Assembly: GCF_019704555.1 (NCBI RefSeq)
Contig: NZ_AP024745.1
Span: forward strand, 10,777,501-10,841,500
Length of the DNA: 64,000 bases
Direction: 5' to 3'
DNA from: Actinoplanes sp. L3-i22
GTDB taxonomy: Bacteria; Actinomycetota; Actinomycetes; Mycobacteriales; Micromonosporaceae
The translations under genes were made by a program, and so were the position numbers. This document shows, in pieces, positions 1 to 10,334 of this stretch (its first letter is position 1; every line of letters starts with the position of its first letter). Below the pieces are notes generated by a model, which saw only the letters and a list, made by a program, of their open reading frames with translations, had not been told where the DNA came from and ran no database searches.

Positions 1-269
1 GTCCGGGCGGAGCGGGTCAGCTGGGCGTGGATCGCGCGCTGCTGGGGCGGGATCCGGCGGGCGCCGATGCGCTCGAAGAGAGCCAGCGCGTCGGCCTGGT
101 CGGTCGGCTCGATGTCCTGCAGCGCGATGATCTGCGCGAGGAGAGCGAGCAGCCGGACGTCGTCCGGGTGCTCGTCATGGGCCGCGCGGGTCAGCTCTTC
201 CCGCAGGCCCACCGCGCGATTGCGGACCGCGGCGGCGACGAAGGCCACCGGATTCTCCACCTGGAACAT
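1..269 (-). CDS. hypothetical protein, N-terminal part only
   Basis: An ATG at 269 opens a frame that runs off the left edge of the window without a stop. About 89 residues are visible, starting MFQVENPVAFVAAAV. They are rich in Ala, Leu, Arg and charged residues and look alpha-helical, with no signal peptide or membrane segment. The gene follows glnD on the same strand with a 30-base gap. A GGAG sequence lies about 14 bases before the ATG, which is longer spacing than usual. I do not recognise the family. It may be the last gene of the amtB-glnK-glnD unit. Confidence 0.5.
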   Translation of the reverse strand, partial: MFQVENPVAFVAAAVRNRAVGLREELTRAAHDEHPDDVRLLALLAQIIALQDIEPTDQADALALFERIGARRIPPQQRAIHAQLTRSAR

Positions 270-299
270 CGGTGGTCCAACGCGCTCCGGCGCCGCCGG

Positions 300-2573
300 T
301 TACACCGCCGCGAGCACCGCTTGTTCGACCCGGTCCCGCTCGGCCACCGACGACCATGCCCCGACCAGGTAGAACGCGTCCACCACGTCCCCGCCGAGGG
401 TGGAGATGCGGGCCGCCCGGATCTCCGCGCCGGCCGCGTCGAGCGCCGCCGTCACCCGGTAGAGCAGGCCCGGCGAGTCCGCCGAGCGCAGTTCGAGGAC
501 CACCGCGTCGGTCGCCGCGGCCCGCTGCCAGATCACCTTCGGCTCGGCGGTGCCGCCACGGGCGCTCATCGCACGGGCGCGGACCCGCTGGGTGACCGAG
601 ACGTCCCCGGACGCGACCCGGCGCAGGTCGGCGGTGAGGGCGACCGGATCGTAGGGCGTCCCGTACCGCGGCGACGTGTAGAACTCGACGATCGCCCGCC
701 CGTCCACCGTCGAGGTGTTCGCGGCGACCACGTCCAGCCGGTGCATCGCCAGGCAGGCGGCCACACCGGCGAGCAGGCCCCGCCGGTCGGCCGCGGCCAC
801 CGACACCTGGTCGCCGTCCAGGTGCACCACCGGCAGCACCCCGGTGAGCAGCTCCGGATCGGGCTCGGGCGGCTCGGGCAGGGCGCCGGTGTCCAGCGCG
901 GTGTGCACCCGGCGGACCAGCTCGGCCATCAGCCGGCCCTTCCAGTCCGACCAGGCGGCCGGGCCGGTGGCCATCGAATCGGCCCGGGCCAGCGCGTGCA
1001 GCAGGTCGAGGGTGGCCGGGTCGCCGACCGCCTCGGCGACCGTGGAGATGGTCTTCGGATCGTCCAGGTCGCGGCGGGTGGCCACGTCCGGCAGCAGCAG
1101 GTGCAGCCGGACCATCTTCTCGATGGTGGCCACGTCGGCCGGCGGCAGGCCGATCCGGGTGGCGATGTCGGCCGCGATCGGGGCGCCGACCAGGCTGTGG
1201 TCGCCGGGCAGGCCCTTGCCGACGTCGTGCAGGAACGCGCCGATCAGCAGCAGGTCGGGGCGGTCCACCTCCCGGGCGTGCCGGGTGGCCTCGTAGGCGG
1301 CCTGCACCAGGTGCCGGTCCAGGGTGAACCGGTGGATCGGGTGGTGCTGCGGCAGGCTGCGCATCCGGGCCCACTCCGGGAGCCAGGCGTCGATCAGGCC
1401 GTACCGGTCGCAGGTCTCCCAGGCCGGGAGCAGGCCGGGCCCGGCGCCGAGCAGCGAGACCAGCGCGGCCCGGGCGGAGGCCGGCCACGGGTGCGGCAGC
1501 GGCGGGCAGAACGCGGCCAGCCACTCGCAGGTGGCCCGGGCGATCGGCAGCTGCACGGTGGCGGCCGCGGCGGCCACCCGCAGGGACAGGCTGGGGTCGG
1601 CGACCGGGCCGATCGCGGTCCGGGCCAGGACCAGCTCGCCGTCCTGCTCGACCACGTCCCGGGCGACCGGGCGGCGGCTCGGGCCGGGCGGGATGCCGGG
1701 GCCCCGGCGGCGGCCACCGCGCAGCCGGTCGACGGCGCGCCAGGCGTCGTCGACGGCGTGCGCGACCGTGCGCGCGTCGCCGGAGACCCGGCGCAGCAGG
1801 GTGTCCGGGTCCTCGATCTCGAGCAGGCCGGCGACCGCGGCCCGCTCCTGGGCGACCAGCCGGTCGACCCGGCGGCCGACGGCGAGGTGCAGGGCGTCCC
1901 GGGTGTCCAGCAGCCGCAGGGTGGCGGCGCGCACCGCGGGGCGCATGGTGTCGGCGATCCCGGCGCGGCCGATGCCGCGCAGCAGGGTCACGTCGCGCAG
2001 GCCGCCGGCCGCCTCCTTGAGGTCGCCCTCGAGCAGGAAGGCGAGCTCGCCGTGGCTGGCCCAGCGCGTCTGCGTGATCTCTTTCAACTGCGGCATGAGA
2101 CGTACGGCCGTCCGCCGCCACTGATCCGCCGCGGCCGCCACCACCTCGGCGGAGAGCGCCGCGTCCCCGGCCACGTGCCGCGCGTCGAGCAGCCCGAGCG
2201 CGGCCTTCACGTCGTCGTGCGCGACCGAGAGCACCTCGGGCAGCGTGCGCACCGAGTGGTCCAGGCCGAGGCGGGCGTCCCAGATCGGGTACCACAGCGC
2301 CGAGGCGATCCGGTCGATCCCGGCCGTCCCGCGGTGCAGGAGGACCAGGTCGAGGTCGCTGTAGGGGGCGCAGTCCCGCCGGCCGAGCCCGCCCACCGCG
2401 AGCAGGCTCACGCCGGGCAGGTGGCTCGGGAACAGCTCTTTGAGCCAGACGTCGAGAGCCGCGGCGCGCTCGTCGCGCGCCGCGGCACCGATGTGTTCGC
2501 GGAGCTTGTCGAGCGAGCCACCGGCCGTCGGCCGTGCGGGCGGGGCCGGGGGCTCACTCAACGGGTTGGTCAT
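300..2573 (-). CDS. glnD: PII protein nucleotidyltransferase/removing enzyme GlnD
   Basis: A bifunctional sensor that modifies and demodifies the PII protein in response to glutamine. Its 757 residues show the family order: an N-terminal nucleotidyltransferase domain with GGLGRRD and SDLDL near residues 60-80, an HD phosphohydrolase domain with HDVGKG near residue 450, and two C-terminal ACT domains that bind glutamine. The next gene upstream is the PII gene glnK, four bases away, itself behind amtB. In actinobacteria studied (Streptomyces, Corynebacterium) this enzyme adenylylates rather than uridylylates PII; the same chemistry here is inference. The start MTNPLSEPP follows glnK directly. 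Confidence 0.95.
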   Translation of the reverse strand: MTNPLSEPPAPPARPTAGGSLDKLREHIGAAARDERAAALDVWLKELFPSHLPGVSLLAVGGLGRRDCAPYSDLDLVLLHRGTAGIDRIASALWYPIWDARLGLDHSVRTLPEVLSVAHDDVKAALGLLDARHVAGDAALSAEVVAAAADQWRRTAVRLMPQLKEITQTRWASHGELAFLLEGDLKEAAGGLRDVTLLRGIGRAGIADTMRPAVRAATLRLLDTRDALHLAVGRRVDRLVAQERAAVAGLLEIEDPDTLLRRVSGDARTVAHAVDDAWRAVDRLRGGRRRGPGIPPGPSRRPVARDVVEQDGELVLARTAIGPVADPSLSLRVAAAAATVQLPIARATCEWLAAFCPPLPHPWPASARAALVSLLGAGPGLLPAWETCDRYGLIDAWLPEWARMRSLPQHHPIHRFTLDRHLVQAAYEATRHAREVDRPDLLLIGAFLHDVGKGLPGDHSLVGAPIAADIATRIGLPPADVATIEKMVRLHLLLPDVATRRDLDDPKTISTVAEAVGDPATLDLLHALARADSMATGPAAWSDWKGRLMAELVRRVHTALDTGALPEPPEPDPELLTGVLPVVHLDGDQVSVAAADRRGLLAGVAACLAMHRLDVVAANTSTVDGRAIVEFYTSPRYGTPYDPVALTADLRRVASGDVSVTQRVRARAMSARGGTAEPKVIWQRAAATDAVVLELRSADSPGLLYRVTAALDAAGAEIRAARISTLGGDVVDAFYLVGAWSSVAERDRVEQAVLAAV

Positions 2574-2577
2574 GTGA

Positions 2578-4316
<1,739 letters not shown>

Positions 4317-4436
4317 CGCTCTGCCTCCTCTCGGATAGGTGTCCTCTCAACACACGACCGAGGGGGCAGCATCGCCATGTCGGCCGGTTCGACGCAGACT
4401 GTGTCGGCTGGCTGTTTCGAGCACGGTCTACGCGCG

Positions 4437-4473
4437 ATTTCCGGCGCGTCACGGCTTGTTTCCGACGTGTGAA
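4437..4473 (-). promoter_or_regulatory. candidate GlnR operator upstream of amtB
   Basis: Read on the minus strand the sequence is TTCAC-N6-GAAAC-N5-GTGAC-N6-GAAAT. The Streptomyces GlnR consensus is two copies of gTnAC-N6-GaAAC. Both copies fit well: the first matches TnAC and GAAAC exactly, the second matches GTGAC exactly and GAAAC with one change. It lies between amtB and the neighbouring gene, at a normal distance from the amtB start. A GTGA...TCAC inverted repeat overlaps its upstream edge (4469-4484). Confidence 0.7.
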
Positions 4474-4530
4474 GAAACTCTCACAGGCCGGACGTTGATC
4501 TTGACTGACCTGGCAAAATGCCCGGCTACG

Positions 4531-5328
4531 TCAGCGAAGTGCGTATTCGAGCGTGTGCCGTTCGTAATCCAGCAGGCGCAGATCGCGCATTGGCCGCCGC
4601 AGATGACCCTTGTGCACGATCCGGACGAATGCCGGGTCGCCGGCGGCCGCCATCCGGCGGATGCCCTCGACGTGATCGACGATCCGCTTCCTTATGGTCC
4701 GCACCAGCCGGTGCCGGTCGCGCGGGATCAGCCCGTAGGCGTCGGCGAACAACCGGAGGCGGCGCGGCCGGTTCGGCCGCTTCCAGCCCAGGGTGTACGA
4801 GTCCCGGTCGCTGAACAGCGGCACCCAGGTCCACGCGGCGTAGGCCACGTCGTAGATCCGCGAGCCGGGCGAGGCCAGGTCGAAGTCGATCAGGGCGAGC
4901 GTGCCGTCCGGCCGCCAGACCACGTTGTGCGGGGCGGCGTCGTGGTGACAGATCACCTCGGTGTCCGGCGGGGGCGGGCCGAACGAGCGCCAGACCGCGC
5001 CGGGCGGGGGCACGAAACCGTACTGCGCGTCGTGGAACATCCGCAGCATGGTCGCGACCGTGACCAGCGCCTCCTCGGTCACCCAGTGCGGGGCCAGCGG
5101 ATACTCGCCGCACTCGCCGTCGAGGTAGGTGAGCACCTCGCGGCCCTTCTCGTCCATGCCCAGCGCGGAGGGCGAGCCGGTGAACCCGACCCGCTCCAGA
5201 TGGTTGAGCAGCGCGTGGACAGCGGGCGTCCACGGCCCGGCGTTACGCCGGACCGTGTCACCGATCCGGGACACCGTGCTGACGTTGCCACCGTGCAGCG
5301 GTATCTCGCGCAGCGGCTCCTGCGTCAC
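4531..5328 (-). CDS. aminoglycoside phosphotransferase-family kinase
   Basis: A 265-residue protein of the APH/choline kinase fold. The catalytic loop reads CHHDAAPHNVVW (the H-x-D-x4-N pattern) and the following metal-binding motif reads LIDFDLASPG. An AGGGAGG ribosome site precedes the GTG at 5328; the open frame extends further upstream but would run into ftsY. The substrate cannot be told from sequence. Members act on small alcohols, sugars or amines and only some confer drug resistance. It lies downstream of ftsY on the same strand, with a 43-base gap. Confidence 0.85.
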   Translation of the reverse strand: MTQEPLREIPLHGGNVSTVSRIGDTVRRNAGPWTPAVHALLNHLERVGFTGSPSALGMDEKGREVLTYLDGECGEYPLAPHWVTEEALVTVATMLRMFHDAQYGFVPPPGAVWRSFGPPPPDTEVICHHDAAPHNVVWRPDGTLALIDFDLASPGSRIYDVAYAAWTWVPLFSDRDSYTLGWKRPNRPRRLRLFADAYGLIPRDRHRLVRTIRKRIVDHVEGIRRMAAAGDPAFVRIVHKGHLRRPMRDLRLLDYERHTLEYALR

Positions 5329-5371
5329 CCACAGCCTCCCTGATACTTCCCCGTAACGTCCGTGTGTGAGC

Positions 5372-6556
5372 CTACGCGGTCTCGCCCAGCAGAGCCTCGA
5401 CGAAGGCCGCCGGCTCGAACGGCGCGAGGTCGTCCGGCCCCTCGCCCAGCCCCACCAGCTTGACCGGAATTCCCAGCTTGCGCTGTACGGCGATGACGAT
5501 GCCACCCTTGGCGGTGCCGTCCAGCTTGGTGAGCACCACACCCGTGACGTCCACCACCTCGGTGAAGACGCGCGCCTGTTCGAGCCCGTTCTGCCCGGTG
5601 GTGGCGTCCAGCACCAGCAGCGTCTCGTCGACCGGGCCGTGCTTCTCCACCACCCGCTTGACCTTGCCCAGCTCGTCCATCAGGCCGACCTTGTTCTGCA
5701 GCCGGCCGGCGGTGTCCACCAGCACGACGTCGATGCCGGTGTCGATGCCCCGCTTGACCGCGTCGAACGCCACGCTCGCCGGGTCGCCGCCCTCCGGCCC
5801 GCGGACCGTCTCGGCGCCGACCCGCTCACCCCAGGTGGCCAGCTGCTCGGCGGCCGCCGCCCGGAACGTGTCGGCCGCGCCGAACAGCACCGTACGGCCG
5901 TCGGCGATCAGCACCCGGCCGATCTTCCCGCAGGTGGTGGTCTTGCCGGCGCCGTTCACGCCGACCACCATGACGACCGCCGGGCGGCCGTCGTGCGGGG
6001 TGGTCCGCAGGCTGCGGTCCAGATCCGGTTCGAGCGCCGCGGTCAGCTCCTCGGCGAGCTGCTCGCGCACCCCGGCCACGGTCCGGGTACCGAGGATCCG
6101 GACCCGCTCCTTGAGCCGCGCGACGAGCACCTGGGTGGCCTCGACGCCGACGTCCGCGGAGATCAGGCTGTCCTCGATCTCCTCCCAGGCGTCGTCGTCC
6201 AGGTGGTCCCGGGAGAGGACGGTGAGCAGGCCGCGGCCCAGCGCGGTCTGCGAGCGGGCCAGGCGGGCGCGCAGCCGGACCAGGCGGCCGGCGGTCGGCT
6301 CCGGCGTCTCGACGACCGGCTTCTCCTCGACCGCCTCCTCGACCGGCGCCTCGACCGGCGCCTCGACGACGACCGGCCGGGGTTCCGCCGGTGCCGCGGG
6401 CTTCTCGATGAGCGGCGGGAGCTCCTCCTGGACCGCGGGCACCTGGGGCACCGGCGGCGGCGGAAGCTCCTTGCGGCGCATCCGGGGCACGACGAGCCCG
6501 ACCGCGCCCACGACCAGGACGACGAGCAGGATCACTGCGGCGACCACGTATTCCAT
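5372..6556 (-). CDS. ftsY: signal recognition particle receptor FtsY
   Basis: The SRP receptor GTPase that docks ribosome-SRP complexes at the membrane. The ATG at 6556 gives 394 residues. An N-terminal membrane segment (MEYVVAAVILLVVLVVGAVG) is typical of actinobacterial FtsY. It is followed by an acidic/Pro/Ala linker to about residue 100, then the NG domain. GTPase motifs are G1 GVNGAGKTTT near residue 200, G3 DTAGRLQNK near 280 and G4 TKLDGTAKGG near 342. The open frame upstream of this ATG is antisense to the next gene and is not part of the protein. In M. tuberculosis ftsY and smc are neighbours; here four genes separate them. Confidence 0.97.
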   Translation of the reverse strand: MEYVVAAVILLVVLVVGAVGLVVPRMRRKELPPPPVPQVPAVQEELPPLIEKPAAPAEPRPVVVEAPVEAPVEEAVEEKPVVETPEPTAGRLVRLRARLARSQTALGRGLLTVLSRDHLDDDAWEEIEDSLISADVGVEATQVLVARLKERVRILGTRTVAGVREQLAEELTAALEPDLDRSLRTTPHDGRPAVVMVVGVNGAGKTTTCGKIGRVLIADGRTVLFGAADTFRAAAAEQLATWGERVGAETVRGPEGGDPASVAFDAVKRGIDTGIDVVLVDTAGRLQNKVGLMDELGKVKRVVEKHGPVDETLLVLDATTGQNGLEQARVFTEVVDVTGVVLTKLDGTAKGGIVIAVQRKLGIPVKLVGLGEGPDDLAPFEPAAFVEALLGETA

Positions 6557-6676
6557 GCCGAAATCCTGACAGATGAGCCGTCCGGCCGTGGCGTGGGCCA
6601 CGCACTGGCGATTCCGGGCACTCATTGGGAAGTATGTGGGCACCCCCGAACCTGCTTGGAAGGCCGGTAACGCCAC

Positions 6677-8359
6677 GTGACCGCGCAACTGCTCATCGGA
6701 CCGGTTCTCCGCCGGGTCACCGGCGATCGCGCCACCCTCTGGGTGGAGACCAGCGAACCGGCCACCGTCCGGGTCGAGGCGGGCGGCGACGCCGCCGGGT
6801 CCGCTTCGACATTTTCGGCGTACGGCCACCACTACGCCCTGATCGTGGTGAGCGGACTGACCCCGGAGTCGGCCCACGCCTACCGGGTGCTGCTCGACGA
6901 CCGGGAGGTGTGGCCGGCGGCCGGGTCGCCGTACCCGCCCTCGGTGATCCGCACCCGGGCCGCCGACGACACCGCCCAGCCGGTCAGCCTGCTCTTCGGC
7001 TCGTGCCGGCAGGGCAGCCCGCAGGACGCCGGCCGGCAGCTCCCGCCGGACGCGCTGGACGCCTACGCCCGCCGCCTGATGGCCGACCCGGACCACCGCC
7101 CGGACCTGCTGGTCCTGCTCGGCGACCAGGTGTACGCCGACGAGACGTCCCGCAAGGTGCGCCGCTTCCTGAAGCGGAGCCGCCCGGCCGACCACGACGG
7201 CCCGGTCGACCAGGTGGTGACGTTCGAGGAGTACACGAAGCTCTACCTGGAGTCGTGGCGCGACCCGGAGGTGCGCTGGCTGTTCTCCACCGTGCCGAGC
7301 GTGATGATCTTCGACGACCACGAGATCATCGACGACTGGAACACCTCGGACTCCTGGCGGGCCGACATGGCGAAGCAGCCCTGGTGGCGGGAGCGGATCT
7401 CGGCCGGGCTCGCGTCCTACTGGGTCTACCAGCACCTGGGCAATCTCAGCCCGGACGAGCTGGCCACCGACCCGCTGTTCCAGAAGATCACCGCCAGCGG
7501 GGACGGCACCGAGCTGCTGCACGACTTCGGGCTCGAGGTGGACGATCCCGGGTCGTCGGAGAACACCGACCGGCCGTACCAGTGGAGCTTCGCCCTTGAT
7601 CTCGGCCGGACCCGCCTGGTCGTCCTGGACAACCGCTGCAACCGGGTGCTGACCCCGGGCGCGCGGGCGATGCTGCCGGCCGCCGAGTGGGACTGGTTCA
7701 TCACCCAGGCCCACGGCGACTACGACCACCTGGTCGTCGGGTCGTCGCTGCCGTGGCTGATGCCGCCCGCGATCCACCACCTGGAGGCGTGGAACGAGGC
7801 GGTGTCCGAGTCCCGCCGGTCGAAGCGCTGGGCCGCGTTCGGGGAGAAGGTGCGGCGCGCGTTCGACCTGGAGCACTGGGCCGCGTTCGGGAAGTCGTTC
7901 ACCGCGCTCGGCGAGCTGTTCCGGCGGCTCGGCGAGGGTGGCCTGGGCGCGCCCGGGCACCGGGTCGGGGCGGGCGGGGCCTATGCGGCGCCGGCGTCGA
8001 TCAGCGTGCTCTCCGGGGACGTGCACCACTCGTACGTCGCCCGGGCCGACTTCGGGCACGCCATGGCCACCCCGGTGATGCAGCTGACCTGCTCACCGAT
8101 CCACAACGAGGTGCCCGCGCCGATGCGCCCGCTGATGCGGATCGCCTGGCTGCCGCCGGTCACCCGGGCGGTCCGCGTCCTGGCCCGGTCGGCCGGGGTG
8201 AAGAAGCCGCTGATCCGGTGGAAGCGGCTCTCCGGGCCGTACTTCGGCAACGCGGTCGGCACGCTGACCCTGGACGGGCGGCACGCCCGGGCGCTGATCG
8301 AGGGCACCACCAAGGACGGCCGGCTGCACGAGGTGGTGTCGACCGAGTACCAGCCGTGA
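6677..8359 (+). CDS. PhoD-like alkaline phosphatase family protein
   Basis: A 560-residue metallophosphoesterase of the PhoD type, which hydrolyses phosphate mono- or diesters using Fe/Ca. Family motifs occur in order: FGSCRQG near residue 109, LLGDQVYADE near 147, FDDHEIIDDWN near 212 and LSGDVHHSYV near 444. An N-terminal fibronectin-like domain covers about residues 1-100. There is no signal peptide or twin-arginine motif from the GTG at 6677, so a cytoplasmic location is more likely than for classical secreted PhoD. The gene is divergent from ftsY, with a 120-base gap. Confidence 0.88.
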   Translation: MTAQLLIGPVLRRVTGDRATLWVETSEPATVRVEAGGDAAGSASTFSAYGHHYALIVVSGLTPESAHAYRVLLDDREVWPAAGSPYPPSVIRTRAADDTAQPVSLLFGSCRQGSPQDAGRQLPPDALDAYARRLMADPDHRPDLLVLLGDQVYADETSRKVRRFLKRSRPADHDGPVDQVVTFEEYTKLYLESWRDPEVRWLFSTVPSVMIFDDHEIIDDWNTSDSWRADMAKQPWWRERISAGLASYWVYQHLGNLSPDELATDPLFQKITASGDGTELLHDFGLEVDDPGSSENTDRPYQWSFALDLGRTRLVVLDNRCNRVLTPGARAMLPAAEWDWFITQAHGDYDHLVVGSSLPWLMPPAIHHLEAWNEAVSESRRSKRWAAFGEKVRRAFDLEHWAAFGKSFTALGELFRRLGEGGLGAPGHRVGAGGAYAAPASISVLSGDVHHSYVARADFGHAMATPVMQLTCSPIHNEVPAPMRPLMRIAWLPPVTRAVRVLARSAGVKKPLIRWKRLSGPYFGNAVGTLTLDGRHARALIEGTTKDGRLHEVVSTEYQP

Positions 8360-8392
8360 AATGCGTGGCGGGGTGACCCCGGCTGGGACAGG

Positions 8393-8920
8393 ATGACCCC
8401 GATGACTACCTGGACCGCCCCCGAGGCGCAACGCGTATCCGAACCACTGACCGGCGACGAGCGGCCCATGCTCCAGGGCTGGCTCGACTATCACCGGCAG
8501 ACGTTGCTGCTCAAGTGCGCCGGCCTGACCGCCGAGCAGCTCAAGCTGACCAGCGTCGAGCCGTCCGCGCTGACGCTGCTCGGCCTGGTCCGGCACATGG
8601 CCGAGGTGGAGCGCTGGTGGTTCCGGATCAAGGCCGCGCAGGCCGACCCCGGTGATCTGTTCTGCCCCGAGGGCAACGACAACGGCGACTTCGACGACGT
8701 GGCGACCGCGGACGCCGAGCCCGACTTCGCCACCTTCCGGGCCGAGATCGTGCTGGCCGACGAGGCGGTGGCCGCGCTGCCGCTGGAGCACGAGTTCCCC
8801 GGCCGGCGCGGCCCGATCAGCCTGCGCTGGGTCTACACCCACATGATCGAGGAGTACGCGCGGCACAACGGCCACGCCGACCTCCTCCGCGAACGCATCG
8901 ACGGCGTGACCGGCGACTGA
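8393..8920 (+). CDS. DinB/DUF664-family protein
   Basis: A 175-residue four-helix-bundle protein of the DinB-like DUF664 group, common in actinobacteria and related to mycothiol-dependent enzymes. Putative metal ligands are the His in VRHMAEVERWW and the His pair in EYARHNGHADLLRE. ATG codons at 8393 and 8402 are both possible. The GGACAGG just before the first fits the second better. The actual reaction is unknown. Confidence 0.8.
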   Translation: MTPMTTWTAPEAQRVSEPLTGDERPMLQGWLDYHRQTLLLKCAGLTAEQLKLTSVEPSALTLLGLVRHMAEVERWWFRIKAAQADPGDLFCPEGNDNGDFDDVATADAEPDFATFRAEIVLADEAVAALPLEHEFPGRRGPISLRWVYTHMIEEYARHNGHADLLRERIDGVTGD

Positions 8921-9619
8921 TCAGTCGCCCAGGCGCGGGAGGGTGGACTTGCCCTGGTCGCGGACGGTGAAGCTGGTCAGGCCGTCGCCCTCGCCGCTCT
9001 CCTGGGCGATGATCTTGTCGTCGGCGGTGGCCATCACGAACAGGCCGCCGACCTCGATCAGCCGCCCCTTGCCGTCCTGCGACTTCGGGAACGTGAAGAC
9101 CTGGTCGTCCTTGCCGGCGTCGCAGGCGGCGATCTTCAGCTGCAGGGACGCGCTGCCGCCGGGCGAGTGCACCACCAGGCACCACGGCTCGCCGCCCTCG
9201 ATCATCCTGGCGGTCTGCAGCACGTACTTGTCGCTGCCCGCCGCGACCGGCGTGGTCACGAAGTAGGCGCGGTCGTCGAGGTGGTCGGTGGTGGTCAGGA
9301 TGCCGTCCGCCCCGACGGTCAGCATCTTGCGCCCGCCGGACCGGGTGGTGGCGAAGACGAACTGCCGCCCGCCCTGGATCGCGGCGCCCGGCCCGACCGG
9401 CGCGATCCCGGCCGGCGCGCCCGGACTGCCGCCGCTCTCCACCGGCGCGCTGCTGCCCGCCGGCGCACTGCTGCCCGCCGGCGCGCTGCTCGCGACCGGG
9501 GCCGCCCCGGTCGCCGGCGCCGAGCTGCCGGTCGGCGCGGCCGCGGTGTCCCCCGCGGAACAGGCCGCCGCGCTCAGGGCGAGAAGGCAACTTCCGGCGA
9601 GCAGTGCGATCTTGGACAT
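8921..9619 (-). CDS. secreted lipoprotein with beta-trefoil-like C-terminal region
   Basis: The ATG at 9619 gives 232 residues with a clear lipoprotein signal: Lys3, a hydrophobic core, and lipobox LSAAAC with Cys20. A linker of Ala/Ser/Pro/Gly with repeated SSAPAG units runs to about residue 75, then a folded domain of about 150 residues with two internal cysteines. Short repeated strands such as FVFATT and LFVMAT suggest a beta-trefoil-like or lectin-like fold; that is inference. An AAAGGG ribosome site lies six bases upstream. It abuts the DinB-family gene end to end (convergent). Function unknown. Confidence 0.8.
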   Translation of the reverse strand: MSKIALLAGSCLLALSAAACSAGDTAAAPTGSSAPATGAAPVASSAPAGSSAPAGSSAPVESGGSPGAPAGIAPVGPGAAIQGGRQFVFATTRSGGRKMLTVGADGILTTTDHLDDRAYFVTTPVAAGSDKYVLQTARMIEGGEPWCLVVHSPGGSASLQLKIAACDAGKDDQVFTFPKSQDGKGRLIEVGGLFVMATADDKIIAQESGEGDGLTSFTVRDQGKSTLPRLGD

Positions 9620-9710
9620 GTCGACCCTTTCGGATGGGCGTGCCCCGCTGGCACGCCCCCATCCTGGACGAAATGCCCCATCGCCGCCGTCCGGGAACAC
9701 CCCGGCGGCA

Positions 9711-10325
9711 TCAATCCGGGAGATCAAGAACCTTGCGGAGGTACGGGATGTGCTCGGTGCCCGTCCACCGGTAGCCGGCCAGCCCCGCCGCCCGCGCGCC
9801 CCCGATCGCCCGGTCGTCGTCGTCCACGAACAGCACGTGCTTGGGCACCGCCCCGATCGCCAGGCAGGCCTGCTGGAAGAACTCCGGCGCCGGTTTGTGC
9901 ACCTTCAGCTCCCACGAGCTGATCACCAGGTCCACCTCGTCGGTCAGGCCGAGCGCGTCCAGGTCGGCGTGGAGCCGGTCGGTGGCGTTGGTGGCCAGCC
10001 CGACCTTGCGCCCGGCGGCCCGCACCGAGCGGACGAACGCCAGTGCCTCCGGGTCCACCTCACCCCGGTACGCCTGCCACTCCGCGACCGCCGCGGTGGC
10101 CGCCGCCTCGTCGAGCGGCAGCCGGCTCGCGACCAGGCCCATCCACTCCGCGTCGGAGATCTCGCCGGCCACCGCGGGGCGGTAGAGATCCCACGACATC
10201 GACGTCTCGAGGAGGGCGGCCGGTTTGAGGCCGTACTTCACCTCGACGGCGATCATCGGAGCCGGGTCCCAGCGGCGCAGCACGCCGTCCAGGTCGATGA
10301 GCAGGGCCCGGGCGCGGTCGCGCAT
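9711..10325 (-). CDS. HAD-family hydrolase
   Basis: A 204-residue haloacid dehalogenase-like phosphatase. Motif I is LIDLDGVL with the nucleophile Asp near residue 11, motif II is the Thr/Asn in GLATNATD, the motif III Lys lies in KVHKPAPEFF, and motif IV is FVDDDDRAI. The small cap between motifs I and II suggests a HAD-IA enzyme acting on a small phosphorylated metabolite. It lies 9 bases downstream of smc on the same strand, so it is probably transcribed with smc. Confidence 0.88.
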   Translation of the reverse strand: MRDRARALLIDLDGVLRRWDPAPMIAVEVKYGLKPAALLETSMSWDLYRPAVAGEISDAEWMGLVASRLPLDEAAATAAVAEWQAYRGEVDPEALAFVRSVRAAGRKVGLATNATDRLHADLDALGLTDEVDLVISSWELKVHKPAPEFFQQACLAIGAVPKHVLFVDDDDRAIGGARAAGLAGYRWTGTEHIPYLRKVLDLPD

Positions 10326-10334
10326 AAAAGTTAC

